NCBI GenBank assembly: GCA_024516035.1
Contig: CM044966.1
Span: 16,569,480-16,633,479 of the forward strand
Reading direction: 5' to 3'
Length of the DNA stretch: 64,000 bases
DNA from: Bactericera cockerelli
Lineage: Eukaryota > Arthropoda > Insecta > Hemiptera > Triozidae
Part shown: in pieces, positions 21,495-32,028 of the stretch
Position numbering within the stretch: position 1 is the stretch's first letter
Layout of the letters: the number at the start of each line of letters is the position of its first letter
Program-made: the position numbers and the translations under genes
Notes under the pieces: model-generated
The model's input: the letters and a program-made list of their open reading frames with translations, nothing else
What the model was told of the DNA's origin: nothing
Database searches by the model: none

Positions 21495-21722
21495 AATAAT
21501 AATAACACTCTTTAGTGGAAGGTAACCACTAAGCGAGGTTAATGCTTAAAGCATTTTCTACCACCTAACCCTCAAGAGTCTTATTATGATGTGGTGACAA
21601 GTCACAAACTCAAATTAATGAGGAAAAGTTCATGCGCACTGGGTGGGATTCGAACCAACGGATCCCAACGCTACCTGAATTACCAGACTAGCACGTTAAC
21701 CACTTGACTACCAGTGCACATA
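21495..21722 (-). repeat. tRNA-headed SINE, family C
   Basis: Minus-strand copy with head (GGTTAACGTGCTAGTCTGGT, GGATCCGTTGGTTCGAATCC) and stem-loop tail (GAAAATGC-TTTAA-GCATT, CTCGC). It lies directly beside the transposon fragment at 21740. Confidence 0.88.
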
Positions 21723-21739
21723 GTTAAGATACAGACTTT

Positions 21740-21853
21740 AATACTTACAGCGTTTCCGCGGTGCACTGCAATTGAGATTCTGTAAAATAGAAAGGATTTG
21801 GCGTTTCTATCTCCAGTTTTCTCAACTAACCGTGTACCTACCAGGTCAATAAA
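21740..21853 (-). pseudogene. transposon-associated protein fragment, C-terminal block
   Basis: The minus-strand frame reads FIDLVGTRLVEKTGDRNAKS and FLFYRISIAVHRGNAVSI. This matches the last conserved block (LGxRLxxxTGDxRxxxFLxQRISIAVQRGNAxSV) of the family whose preceding block lies at 17390-17720 on the opposite strand. The surrounding sequence has no matching upstream block, so it is an isolated remnant. Confidence 0.65.
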
Positions 21854-22147
21854 ATAGGGTAGTATTTTCTGGTTGAAATTTCGGGAAATTTGAGGAACCA
21901 CGGACCACTAGGCACACAGACCCTTCTTATGCCTATAGGCTGGTCAGTAGAATTTCGAAAGCACAGGGTCAGTAGATTAATGTGCAGTCAGTCAAGTAGG
22001 TAGTGCCAAAATTTAGACTAAAATTTTACTTTATAGGCATGACAATGTGACATAGGTCTTTTCCTAAGGACTAAAATAAATTCCAGGAAGATCAACATAA
22101 TTATAAAAAATAACGCCAAAATAAATCAAGGTCTTGTTGATCTGAAA

Positions 22148-25100
22148 ATGACAAAAAACGTATTTTCATTCGACAAGAGAAGGACAGACAGCAGTGAAAC
22201 AAGAAACAGAAAGCCTATTGAATATGCTCCAATGTTGTATCAAAATGTCGGAAGAGAAATGAGATATGTCAAAGACTTTAACCCATGTGGGTGCCAAGAA
22301 AAACCTAGGGAAAACAATGACGTGATGAGAGACGGTATAATGCAAGCCATCAGTCCATGTGGACACCATATATTTCAACAGAAACCCAAATATACTTGTC
22401 AAGATCGTTCACACAAAAGTAAAAACAATCACCTGATTTCAGAATATGATCAGAAAAAGCCTCCTCAAACAGATTTAGGTACGAAAAATTGCCCGGAGAC
22501 TATAAACTGGAGGACTGCGCAGGTCCAGAAAACAGTCGATAACTTGGTGGATAGTTTCAAGACGTCCTGCTGTGATTTATGCCCCACACGAGACAGCAAA
22601 ATCCCGTGCGAAAGCTACCGAGATCTCCTCAAATTCGTACGTGAGAGAGGCGGATCCTCGAACTGTACGTGCCAGCAGACTGACGGTGACTATGAGCGAG
22701 ACATCATCGAGGAAATCCAACGTCGCATGTCACTGGGATATTGCGGGGGTGCGCCCAAGCCACCGCCGGCCATTGACTTCATCAAGGTGCCGAAAAAGAG
22801 ACCTAGAAAAACACCCGAGAAGCCTCCGCCCAAGAAGAAGAAACCTCCCAAAGTTAAGAGACCGTCTCCTCCAAAGCCGAAACCCAAGCCCACACCGCCT
22901 CCTGTTGTATACACACCGAAGGTTTTTAAAATTGATGAACCAGTCGAGGCAGGAACTATTCAGTACCGGCTGTCCGATCGACAGTTCATAACGAAAGGTT
23001 GGACACAGCTGCCTCCATCGCTGGAAGACACACAGAAAACTTTCTATACTCTTCAGGCAGAGCCCTGTGGTCCTCTGCTTGACCCCAGGGTTTGGAAAAA
23101 GAAACAAAGTCTTCGTTACTATCCAAACGGGAGGACAATGGCGAGGATCGAACAAGATGGACGTGTGGAAGTTTACTATCAGAACTGTGGCGGTGACCTG
23201 GCCATTCAAGTGATACCTGTCGGGGAGAACCACTATCGCCTGGTGGTCTTCTTCAACAAAGATGAACATGGGAGGAACAAAGGAGAACGCGTGTTCAGAA
23301 ATGATTTGCCTGCGGCCATATTCGATTCATTTGGCAACGGTGTTGTCTATGATACTAAAGGTGAGTCATCACTTTGTAAATTTGTGAATTATGTTAAGGA
23401 CCAAATGACAAAATAGGATTAAAGTTAAGATAAGCGTCTGGCTGTCCCTCAAGTCGGGCTATACTGAGATGTGATTGGTCGAAACTTTGACTTGAGGGAG
23501 GTTTTGGCTTATCTGAAATTTAATCCAGTTTTACAATTCGGTCCTAGATCTCTATGAACGAACCCTGTTGAAATGGCAGATGGCAGTCGTGCATGAGATT
23601 GACATAGAGTTAACGCTGTCGGCCAGATGGCGTTAGCTGCAACAACAGCAATGTCTGGTTTATTGATTCGATCCCGTAATTTGACAGTAAGAGAAACATA
23701 AGCTTTCAACATGCCTCAAAAGGGATGGGTGGAAGAGATTGCCATAGGCAATAATCCCGCCCTTTAGTTAGGACATATGTTTCTATTCTTTTTCATTTTT
23801 ATTGTATATATTGTTTCCATTTTTTTTCGTTGTTAAAATAATTATGTCCATTTATATCTAATAAAAGTTTGAATAGTAATAATTGATATTAAATACAATA
23901 CTTTCCTTATTATAGGGTTGAATGGCAGAGATTGTCGTAGGCAATAATCACCCCCTTTTTACACTTATTGTAATTTCTTACTTTAATGTCAAATAAAGAG
24001 TCTGCCCCGGTAGCTCAGTGTTAAAGGCGGCACTCTGTGAATCCATAGATTCCAGAAGTAGTGGGTTCGAAACCCAGCCGGGACATGACAAGTTATCCTC
24101 CCATTTGGGATTTTTACCACATAATAATCTGTCTTGAGCCTACTGCTGGAATAAGGGGAATTTAATTGTCCTATTCGGGCAGTATAAATAAGGCGATATT
24201 ATTTTTATTATTATTATTAGGAAAATAAAAAATGGATCGACAATTTCTCACAGGGAAAACCAGACTCGTGTTTGATCAAGCTGAAGGCACACTCCACGAC
24301 TTTCCTGCGCGATCCAAGTCAAAAGTCGAACATCCACCTCTGCATTGGAGGTGGCAAAATTTTCAGCAAATCGCCCGGAGGCGTCGCCTGCTCAACAGTA
24401 ATATCACTTGTCCGAATGTTCCCGACGACTATCCGAACCTCAACAAGTATCTGCCGAGAACCAAGAAGGGGTTGAACGAAGGTAAAATAATATAATATGA
24501 AGAAAAATATGAAGTAAAATAATAAAATAAGGGTTGGGTGGAAGAGATTGCCACAGGCAATAACCCCGCTCTTTTGGTAGGACATTATTGTTATTTTCTT
24601 TTTTTACTTATTTATTTTGTCATTTGTTTTTTTTTTTCTTTTCTTTTCTTAATTTTATACTGTTACTATTGTACTTTGTCCTCCTAATAAAGTAATTTGG
24701 CCTCTAATTAATTGTCTTGTGCAGTTCTGTTGAGGTTTATTAACAGAAAGAAAAAAAAAAAAAAAGAAAGCTTCAAATATGAACATTAATAATTTATGTT
24801 TATAATAGAAGCTTTCTTTCTTATAATTCTTATAAAATATCTTCTTATTTAAAAACAAGTATTGAATTAGAACTTCTGCTTACAATAAAACTTCTAACAG
24901 AATGTGTATCCAAATTTCCACAGGAAATGGCAAAGACAACAGTACTTTGGGAACGCGAAGTAAAGATAGTTTTACAAAACGGGGGGATGTCAATGCCAGT
25001 AAATTTCTCGTGAAAAGCAAAACCCATTTTGTCAAAAGCAAAGGCCTTGGAAAGAGCAAAACCAATCTGGTGAAGAGCAAATCAAATTTAAACATGAAGA

Positions 25101-26736
25101 GCAGGAATCTGAGTCGAAAATCGCTCAGAAAACATTCAGGCGGCTCCAGTGATTCGATATCACCGTCCCTCCCTCTTTCAACGACTGAAGTCAACAAGAC
25201 GCCACAGAAGACGAAAAGAGCGAAGAAGCAGAGTCAGCGAGCGCCCAATTTCGAGTTCTGTGCGTCCAATTTGGAATTGATAGACCCATTGCCAAAGGGC
25301 GTGGCTGGTTTGAAACGCGCGTCAAGCTTGGAAACGCCCATCCGGCTTGTGATGAAAATAGAGAAGGGCGTGTCTTTGGTGATCATGGACCAGTGCCACA
25401 TTCATCTGACCTTCCAAGATGGACGGAAACATTTGATTTTCAACTTGGGTAAGTCAGCGCCACAGCCTCTGTGGCGTAACGGTTGTGACTACTGCCCGTA
25501 GTCTAGAGATCGTGAGTTCGATTCCCGGTTGGAGCAGACTTTTCGCACAGAAAATTCTCTTCCCTCCGAACATGTGAGGCTGGCAATTCTGGCCCTACCC
25601 AGGCTGCGTGAGGTTAATGTGGGTAGCTGGTACGATTCCCAGCGAATGAAGGGTAAAACCCCCGTCCTGTCTACCTCAAGTCAGGACGTTAAAACCAAAT
25701 AGAATCAATGGACATGAAAGAGTTTAGACATTGGATCTGGGCGTCCATATAATCCTCTCATCACTGTGATTTAGGTATCAATACCTATTTCACGGACACG
25801 GAATTATTATTATTACTTGGGTAAGTTGAAAATCAATTATAAGTCCAGAACGCTAATTAAACGTTTTAATCGATCATTAAGACGCTGGCTGGACAATAAG
25901 TTGAAGCGTCGATGGCACGTTGAATACATGAGGTGCTGAAGTAATAGACACTTTTGTAATACCTATGTGTTGGTCTAAGTCTAGTTTTTGCGTATTGGCT
26001 TAGAAAGGAAAACTTGTGCTAAGTCATGACTTGAGATCTCGATTTTGTCTATGAATTTCGCCACAGTTCTCGTCCTTTCAATGAAGGTGAGTAACGTCCA
26101 GTGTGGTTGCAACTTGCACGGCTGACCATTCAACATCAATCCCTCGTGATGGTGACTATTCGATAAACAAACCAGGCTGGGTGAGTTAAAGTGGGCAGCT
26201 GTTTTGTGATTTTCCAGCGAATGGATCGATACCAGAGGATTTTGGTATAGATGAAGATTTTCACTAATTAATTTATAAATATTAATGTGCAGTACATTCT
26301 ATTATTACGCCAATACATTGCGATTTCAGGCGTACAAGTCAAAACTGACGAACCTTTACAAGCGAAAGACGTCATCACAGTGGACACACCCGAAGTGGCC
26401 TCACTCCAGGACATGTTCTCAATCTACGCCAACACTTCCACCTCCTTGATGGACCTCCTGCAACCCCACCACTCCACGCCCCAGAAGCGGGAGGGCCTTT
26501 GCAAAGACAAAAGGGGCGGAGCTAAAACTTGTCTCCGCCCACTCATCACGAGGAGGCAGACTCGGGGCCCGTGCGATCGTCGGCATTCTCTGAAAATCGT
26601 AACGAAGTGTTTTTCGTACGAAGACAAACTGAACTGTGATCCGAATCTCTTGCTCCAAAGAGATTCGCCTCACGGAGGTCACGTAGCGAATTGGATGCGT
26701 TGTGAAATGAACAAATTAGTCGTCGATCAGCTTTGA
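22148..26736 (+). CDS. FAM194-domain (glutamate-rich protein 6-like) protein, four exons
   Basis: Coding exons are 22148-23360, 24254-24481, 24924-25448 and 26330-26736. Donors are AAAG|GTGAGT, AAG|GTAAAA and TTGG|GTAAGT. Acceptors are CTCACAG, TTCCACAG and GATTTCAG. Every intron is phase 1 and each junction rebuilds a Gly codon. The joined frame is 2373 nt, about 790 residues. Residues 1-215 are Cys- and polar-rich. About 215-260 is a Pro/Lys linker (PKKRPRKTPEKPPPKKKKPP). The FAM194 domain begins near residue 310 with LRYYPNGRTMARI and EVYYQN, continues through FDSFGNGVVYD and RLVFDQAEGTL, and resumes after a KSK-rich basic insert in exon 3 at IHLTFQDGRKHLIFNLGVQV. FAM194 proteins are poorly characterised, and vertebrate members are testis-biased. 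The ATG is preceded by an in-frame stop at 22040. A polyadenylation signal AATAAA lies at 26776. Continuing past 23360 to the stop at 23416 would be intron readthrough. Confidence 0.8.
23413..23548. mobile_element. MITE-like element with GGATTAAAGTTAAGATAAGC terminus
   Basis: The left end GGATTAAAGTTAAGATAAGC and right end GCTTATCTGAAATTTAATCC are imperfect inverted repeats about 95 bp apart. Inside are CCCTCAAGTCGGGCTATACT and GTGATTGGTCGAAAC. Related copies are at 2238, 2883, 49675 and a fragment near 43495. Confidence 0.7.
23720..23885 (+). repeat. family A repeat in intron 1
   Basis: GGGATGGGTGGAAGAG, stem-loop ATTGCCATAGGCAAT, CCCGCCCTTTAGTTAGGACA, then a T-rich tail to ATATCTAATAAAAG. 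Confidence 0.85.
23913..24000 (+). repeat. variant stem-loop repeat in intron 1
   Basis: GGGTTGAATGGCAGAG, then ATTGTCGTAGGCAAT, CACCCCC and a short tail ending AATAAAGAG. A shortened relative of family A. Confidence 0.65.
24001..24228 (+). repeat. tRNA-headed SINE, family D
   Basis: TGCCCCGGTAGCTCAGTGTT, AAAGGCGGCACTCTGTGAAT and GTGGGTTCGAAACCCAGCCG form the head. The tail has CTCCCATTTGGGATTTTTAC, TACTGCTGGAATAA and ends in (ATT)n. The head resembles an ordinary tRNA, but extra bases in the anticodon arm and the shared tail mark a SINE. Confidence 0.88.
24482..24923 (+). other. intron 2, with family A repeat
   Basis: GTAAAA to CCACAG. Most of it is a family A repeat (24529-24700), plus an imperfect inverted pair GAAAGCTTCAAATAT / AATAGAAGCTTTC at about 24766-24817. 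Confidence 0.75.
24529..24700 (+). repeat. family A repeat in intron 2
   Basis: GGGTTGGGTGGAAGAG, stem-loop ATTGCCACAGGCAAT, CCCCGCTCTTTTGGTAGGAC and a T-rich tail ending TTGTCCTCCTAATAAAG. Confidence 0.85.
25459..25705 (+). repeat. tRNA-headed SINE, family I (full)
   Basis: Head CAGCCTCTGTGGCGTAACGG, ACTGCCCGTAGTCTAGAGAT, GAGTTCGATTCCCGGTTGG. The body has ACCCAGGCTGCGTGAGGTTA, ATGTGGGTAGCTGG and CCAGCGAATGAAGGG. It ends CAGGACGTTAAAACCAAATA. The middle is shared with 5S-headed SINEs. Confidence 0.9.
25900..26230 (+). repeat. 5S-headed SINE, degenerate
   Basis: GCGTCGATGGCACGTTGAAT (25904), then CACAGTTCTCGTCCTTTCAA, TGAAGGTGAGTAACGTCCAG and GCTGACCATTCAACATCAA. The body follows: ACCAGGCTGGGTGAGTTAAA, GTGGGCAGC, TTTCCAGCGAATGG. 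About 110 bp of other sequence interrupts the head. Confidence 0.65.
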
Positions 26737-26775
26737 ATTGATTGAATTTTTAAAGTCGATAAGAAGTTTTTGACT

Positions 26776-26781
26776 AATAAA
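26776..26781 (+). promoter_or_regulatory. polyadenylation signal AATAAA
   Basis: AATAAA 40 bp after the stop of the FAM194-type gene. The same word is kept in the duplicate at 27036. Confidence 0.65.
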
Positions 26782-26880
26782 ACGCTCTCAATGAATTGAG
26801 GCAAAGTAGAGAGATTTATTAAATTTTGTCTAGGAATTATTGTATCTTTTTGAATGATTTTAGTATTTTAGACTAAAATA

Positions 26881-27058
26881 GTAAAGAAGTGTTATTCATA
26901 TGAAGACAAAGTGAGCTGTGATCCGAATCTTTTGCTCCAAAGAGAGTCGACTCACGGTGCACACGTTGCAAATTGGATGCGTTGTGAAATGAACAAATTA
27001 GTCGGATTTTTAAAATCGATCAGAAGTTTTTGACTAATAAAACGCTCTCAATGAATTG
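26881..27058 (+). pseudogene. duplicated last-exon segment of the FAM194-type gene, frame still open
   Basis: From GTAAAGAAGTG the sequence parallels 26597 onward. It reads KKCYSYEDKVSCDPNLLLQR and HVANWMRCEMNKLV, then ends at a new stop (27031-27033), with AATAAA at 27036. Differences from the parent are partly silent or conservative (F to Y, L to V, D to E). There is no obvious acceptor immediately upstream, so it may be a dead duplication. Use as an alternative 3' exon is possible but unproven. Confidence 0.7.
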
Positions 27059-27264
27059 CATAATAATAATAATATCGCCTTATTTATACTACCCGATTAG
27101 GACTATTAAGCCCCATTATTCCAGCAGTAAGCCCAATACGCATTATTATGTGGCAAAAATCCCAAATGGGAAGATAACTTGTCATGTCCCAGCTGGGTTT
27201 CGAACCCGCGACCTCTGGAATCTCTGGATACACAGAGCCTTTACCACTAAGCTACCGGGGCAGA
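27059..27264 (-). repeat. tRNA-headed SINE, family D, inserted in the duplicate
   Basis: Minus-strand copy beginning TGCCCCGGTAGCTTAGTGGT and ending in (ATT)n. The 3' UTR duplicate resumes on its other side at GAGAGATTTATTAA, so the SINE inserted after the duplication. Confidence 0.85.
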
Positions 27265-27460
27265 GAGATTTATTAATTTTTTTATAGGAATTGTTGCATC
27301 TTTTTGAATGATTTTAGTATATTACAGTTTTTAACCTTGGATTGTCATTTTTATGGCATTATATGGGCAATGAAGAATTTAGTGAATCTTTTGAATTTAT
27401 AAAGTTGCTCAGAAGTTTTTGACTAGTAAAACGGTCTCTATGAATTGGAGGATAAATTTT
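27263..27460 (+). repeat. third, decayed copy of the 3' UTR segment
   Basis: GAGAGATTTATTAATTTTTT, GCATCTTTTTGAATGATTTT and CAGAAGTTTTTGACTAGTAA parallel 26812-26870 and 26760-26785. Coding similarity is almost gone. Confidence 0.65.
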
Positions 27461-27604
27461 TTCTGAATTATGTGGCACCAGTTGTAAAGTTTTTTTTTTA
27501 ATAAATATTTTTACGTTATCTCTCAAACTAGATTTCTATTTTTTTCTTTTATCAAAGTTACTTTTATAAATGAGATCAACGAATAAAGACATAACTATTT
27601 AAGA

Positions 27605-27787
27605 ATGGTGATAAATGTTTTGAGGGTCAAGTTGAATAAGGCGTTTTCATCAGCCTTAGCATGGGTGAAGACTCAGGAGCAATATTCGATCATTAGAGCA
27701 ACATCGCTTAGGCTCAGAGGATCAAGAAAGAAAGTGATGGCCCTTCCTTATGAAGATAGTGCCGGAATGTCCGTATTTTACTGTTGA
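27605..27787 (+). CDS. unassigned 60-residue ORF
   Basis: An ATG-initiated ORF with mixed amino-acid composition (contains SIIRATSLRLRGSRKKVMAL and PYEDSAGMSVFYC) followed 24 bp later by AATAAA. It could be a real small or terminal exon or a transposon remnant. I recognise no family and see no splice acceptor that settles the question. Confidence 0.25.
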   Translation: MVINVLRVKLNKAFSSALAWVKTQEQYSIIRATSLRLRGSRKKVMALPYEDSAGMSVFYC

Positions 27788-27829
27788 CATTTTTATGTAT
27801 TATTTATAAATAAATATACTTTATAATTA

Positions 27830-28900
27830 TGTTCTGAAACAATAGAATTATCTCTAGCTATTGTAATGCTAATACAGTTGCAAGGATTTTAATTTTTATC
27901 GAAGTATCAAGCAAAACGCTAGTTTTGCAACGCCAAGATAAACAAAACGAGCGTGCTATACTTACGCTAAACCGAGTTCGTATGTATTTTCTTTTGTAAT
28001 TTTGACCTTCTTAAATAAAACTTCTTAATCTTTTTTCTTCATATTCGTGTTTTCCTCGTCGAATAGAAGATGACTACTTTTTATTTGACCTTTTTCTGAC
28101 ACCCCTAACCGCTTTTACGAGCACCCCCAAAATTAGTAAAAGATTCATACTTTATTTTTTTATTTTTTTCCGCATTCGACTTACCACGGGCATATGGTTC
28201 AAGTTAAAATTATGACATTTTGGTTATGGGTTCTTCATGCTTGCAGCTCGAGGTTTTACAAAAAAAAAAACTTCCGCGGTCACTCGGCGGCGCTTTGGCG
28301 GTATTGCCTGTATCTCAAATGCGGCTGATAATAGAAAGCTGAAACTTTGTATGTTTACTATTTGACCAATTTACAGCTTTTTTTATTCTGTGTAATTTTT
28401 TTATAACTACAACCATTTATGAGTTATAACATTTTTTGTTGATTTTTGACGTTCACCGACTTTTCTTCACGTAATCACATGTATCGCTATTAAGGCTTTA
28501 TTCTATCGAGCTGAAACTTTCAGAACATATTCCTGAGTCTTGTCAGATGATTCCTCGTCAGAATAGCCGTCTTCAAAAAATGTACGGTTTTTGAGTTATA
28601 AGCTCCTTAAATCATTGGTAGCGCACAATATAATTTCGATTAGAGTACCTATGTTCTCCGAGTATCAGAGCTCAGGGATTCCTCAAATGAAATATACGTA
28701 ATGGCTGTGTTTGCTGCCTTTCTTTCTTCGATCTTTTTTAGGTTATTTGGTCTTATAGATGAATGTATTTTTCTTCGTCTAGCTTTTTTTAAAGATATGA
28801 GTGAGATTATTCAATAAAATATCTAATATCTTTAACAATATCATATTGAAAATACCTACTTGATCTAATGCACATAATAATTATGTATGATTTTATTTGT
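27830..28900. other. unassigned region
   Basis: Includes the GC-richer stretch GGTCACTCGGCGGCGCTTTGG near 28275 and CTGTATCTCAAATGCGGCTG. These phrases look like an old repeat but no second copy is in the window. No ORF of note. Confidence 0.35.
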
Positions 28901-28904
28901 GGTG

Positions 28905-29192
28905 AAGCCCAAGGCCTCTTCACAATTTTTTGTGGGTAGCGCTGCATTACTAAGAGCCTCCTTCACATTTCGAATTATTCTATTACATTAATTTCTTTTT
29001 ACTCTGGTAATGCCGCCACTGGTCGTTACTCATACAAGTAACTACACATTTTTCCTCACGAGGTATGAGTGGACCCCAAACATCCAAGTACAGAGCAGAA
29101 AAATTCCTGCCCCGCTGGGAATCGAACCCAGGTCACCATGTGTGCAATGCCTAGCGCGCTAACTCACTCTGCCAGGGTGACTACTTAATGTA
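28905..29192 (-). repeat. tRNA-headed SINE, family G
   Basis: The minus strand starts GTCACCCTGGCAGAGTGAGT, TAGCGCGCTAGGCATTGCAC and GGTTCGATTCCCAGCGGGGC. It ends CTTGGGCTTCACCAC after GCGCTACCCACAAAAA. Partial relatives lie at 50553 and 51925. Confidence 0.85.
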
Positions 29193-30780
29193 CATAATAT
29201 AATTTGTAATGTATAAAAAACTAAAACAATTAGGTATAGAGTACTAAATTAAAATAATGTACGATGTACGAGGCTATAAAAAAAAACACACACACACACA
29301 ACGAGTATTTACTTGTTAAGGTCATCGTAAGTTTTAGTATTTTGAAAATATGTAGGCCTGCAAGCCGAGATTCGGCGATTTGAGTTTTGTTTGACAATAT
29401 CGCATCAACCATACGGAAAATTCAGATCCTCGGAGAATTGAGATCCTCCCTAAGCAATCTAAGCATGCATACATAACACACATACATAACGGGAATAGTT
29501 AATGTAAAAACAATTTCACGAAATTTCGTTGTTACGCATTTGATTTCTGAGAATTACCGATCCATAAAAATGCTTGACTTTACATAACTAAACACAAGAG
29601 AAGGGTAAACAAATCATAAAAGATTATTCCAATCGGTATCTGTGTAGTACCTACTTTTTTGCGAAAAAACCAAAAGAGAACTGGTTTTCTTTTGTTGTTT
29701 CATTGACCGATGATACTATAGTATATCCATTTCATTATGATAGTTGAGAATCATCACGACAAAATACGAGAACCAATCAGATTCCAGAATATCTTACAAT
29801 GTTGCAGTCCTAAAAATATCTATTTTCAGTACACTCTCTCACTCGTTGCGATTAAAAGGAGCTCTACTATACAAAGGTCGGAAGGGTACGTTTGGTGCAG
29901 GTAATATTTAAAAGTTTTCGCAAATGTTTAACTTGGTTCACAGTGCATGGATTACATAATAGGTAAATATAATATTTACTTCTTCATTTTTCTATTGTTT
30001 ATATTTAGATTGTTTTATAAACATGTAGCTACCTACTACCTAAATAATTAATCTGGTTATGATCAGTAGATCAGTCAGTTCTCACTTGTATTTGATATGA
30101 GGATTGGGCTAATAGCTTTATCCCTCTTATGGAGTAGGTAAATCATTTTTGTACGTATTATTTTTATTAAAAAAAAAAAAATGTAGTTTGGTTTTATTAT
30201 TAATTTATAGGTAAATGAAAAAATAGTAGTCAAACCTATTAGGAAAAATACAAATGAATCACTTCGGTGAAAATCAATGGTTGGGGAAATACACGCAAAA
30301 TCATGCTGGTATTATTTAGTATTTTAATAATGAAAATCACAATAAAAATCATCATACCTATATGTACTGCATCACATAATATTATTACCTAAATACTTGG
30401 TTATCGATCAGAAATTTATGATTTTGAATGTTTGAATCTACATAATATGTAGATACATATTTATATATTGTATCAACCTTAAGGTTGAAAGAAAATGTAC
30501 AAGGAAGTATTGTGCAATGCACTTTCCTGCACTTAAGATTCTTTACTTCTGTAGTCTTTGCAGTTTTGGCAACCCTGCCTACGATTTTAATCAGTCATAG
30601 CTATCATAATGAAAGGGATATACTATAGTTGAGTTATTTAGGGTGAACGTGTGATATTCAAAACAATATTGATAAATCATAAGAGAGTGTACCTAGTCTT
30701 TCTATTTTAAAGAATTTGCTTCATGCGTGTACAGCTGTACACTGTACATAATTTTTAAAAGTATTTGATTTCCGAATTCA
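29193..30780. other. long AT-rich spacer
   Basis: About 1.6 kb with no recognised gene. It has a short (CA)n near 29287 and TAGGTA/TACCTA words throughout. Confidence 0.45.
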
Positions 30781-30782
30781 TG

Positions 30783-31090
30783 CAATTTTTTACTTTCCTT
30801 ATCCTATAATATACATTCCTTATTGTCGAAAATTTGGTCTACCCTGTATTTCACATTTCTGGACGAATCATAGCCTCAGGATACCATAAAAATTGTTTTC
30901 GTCTATTGGTCCGTGCGTCCGCCTGTCTGTGAACGAGATATCTCGAGAACGGTACAACCTAGAGACTTAAAATTTGGTATGGAAGTTGATTTTATAATAT
31001 ACCACACGAATCTTTTAGTGGCAGAAGCTGACTTCTTTTCAACTGATAAGAAAAGTGTGGTGGTGTCACACCAGTTTATTCTCTTTTTAA
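30783..31090 (+). repeat. interspersed repeat K, copy 1
   Basis: TTTTTACTTTCCTTATCC, ACGAATCATAGCCTCAGGAT, ATATCTCGAGAACGGTAC and GACTTAAAATTTGGTATGG match copy 2 at 32646 in the same orientation, ending in GTGTCACACCAGTTT. Confidence 0.8.
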
Positions 31091-31099
31091 TTAGTTGTT

Positions 31100-31503
31100 T
31101 TGTAATGCGTTTTCGAACGACTTACCCACTTTGGTAATATTTTGCCGAAATTAAAAATAAAAAAATAAATAAGAACCGATTGTCCTGAATATCCATACTA
31201 TCGGATTCCCCATTAATACATGAGGAAAAATTATCACTCAATTTCCGTAACCCACTGGCAGGATAGGCCAACCATGGACCAAAAATCCTAAGGAACAACT
31301 AGAAAGAAGAAACCCGGTGTAATAAGCTTAAAGGAAAAAATTAAAGGTGCAATATTTTAGATATATTGTACCGAAGAATAGAGATGATGAGAAAGGAAAA
31401 GTTTAAGACACCAATATTTCCAAGGATATAGTTAGTTCTACCTTGGTGCTCGAGTGAAGTTATAGAAAATTGCAAAAAATGTAACCTACCAAAAATATCT
31501 GAT
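31100..31503. other. spacer between repeat K and the palindrome
   Basis: AT-rich. No gene recognised, only short ORFs. Confidence 0.35.
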
Positions 31504-32028
31504 ATCCCCCAAAAATACACTTCGTGTGCAAAAGACGCCAAGAAAATTAGAATCCTTCAAATATAATTAATTACCTTAAAATATTTCTAAAAAGGAACTG
31601 ATATCAAATGAATGCCAAGTTCTCCTAAAGTGGAAATCATTTGCCCAGAAAGAAGTCTCAAGCACAGAAATCAAACTGAGGATTGGACATGACATTTCCC
31701 ATTAATCTACGATTTACCAACGCTAAAAGTTAACATTAAAAATCTTGGCAAGTTGAAAGCATTTTTTTAATTTTTGAAACTTGCCAAGATTTTTAATGTT
31801 AACTTTTAGCGTTGGTAAATCGTAGATTAATGGGAAATGTCATGTCCAATCCTCAGTTTGATTTCTGTGCTTGAGACTTCTTTCTGGGCAAATGATTTCC
31901 ACTTTAGGAGAACTTGGCATTCATTTGATATCAGTTCCTTTTTAGAAATATTTTAAGGTAATTAATTATATTTGAAGGATTCTAATTTTCTTGGCGTCTT
32001 TTGCACACGAAGTGTATTTTTGGGGGAT
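31504..32028. repeat. perfect palindrome, 251-bp arms, 23-bp spacer
   Basis: 31504-31754 and 31778-32028 are exact reverse complements as far as I can check by eye. The spacer is GAAAGCATTTTTTTAATTTT plus TGA. The arms carry no repeat-family signature and no target-site duplication. Perfect identity means a very recent event, gene conversion, or an assembly or library artefact. Confidence 0.95.

Larger units (their letters stand above)
23361..24253 (+). other. intron 1 of the FAM194-type gene
   Basis: GTGAGT to CACAG. It holds a MITE-like element, two family A-type stem-loop repeats and a family D SINE. All the stem-loop repeats and the SINE are in sense orientation with the gene. Confidence 0.8.
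25449..26329 (+). other. intron 3, with family I and 5S-like SINEs
   Basis: GTAAGT to TTTCAG. A complete family I SINE starts 10 bp after the donor and 5S-like SINE material fills about 25905-26230. Confidence 0.75.

Noticed and set aside
22572..23269. ORFs of 139, 74 and 179 residues in other frames of the FAM194 exon
   Set aside because: Shadows of the real frame, which alone has the domain motifs and consistent splice phases.
23361..23416. Single-exon reading of the FAM194-type gene to the stop at 23416
   Set aside because: Strong GTGAGT donor at 23361 and continuation of the domain in the next exon in phase.
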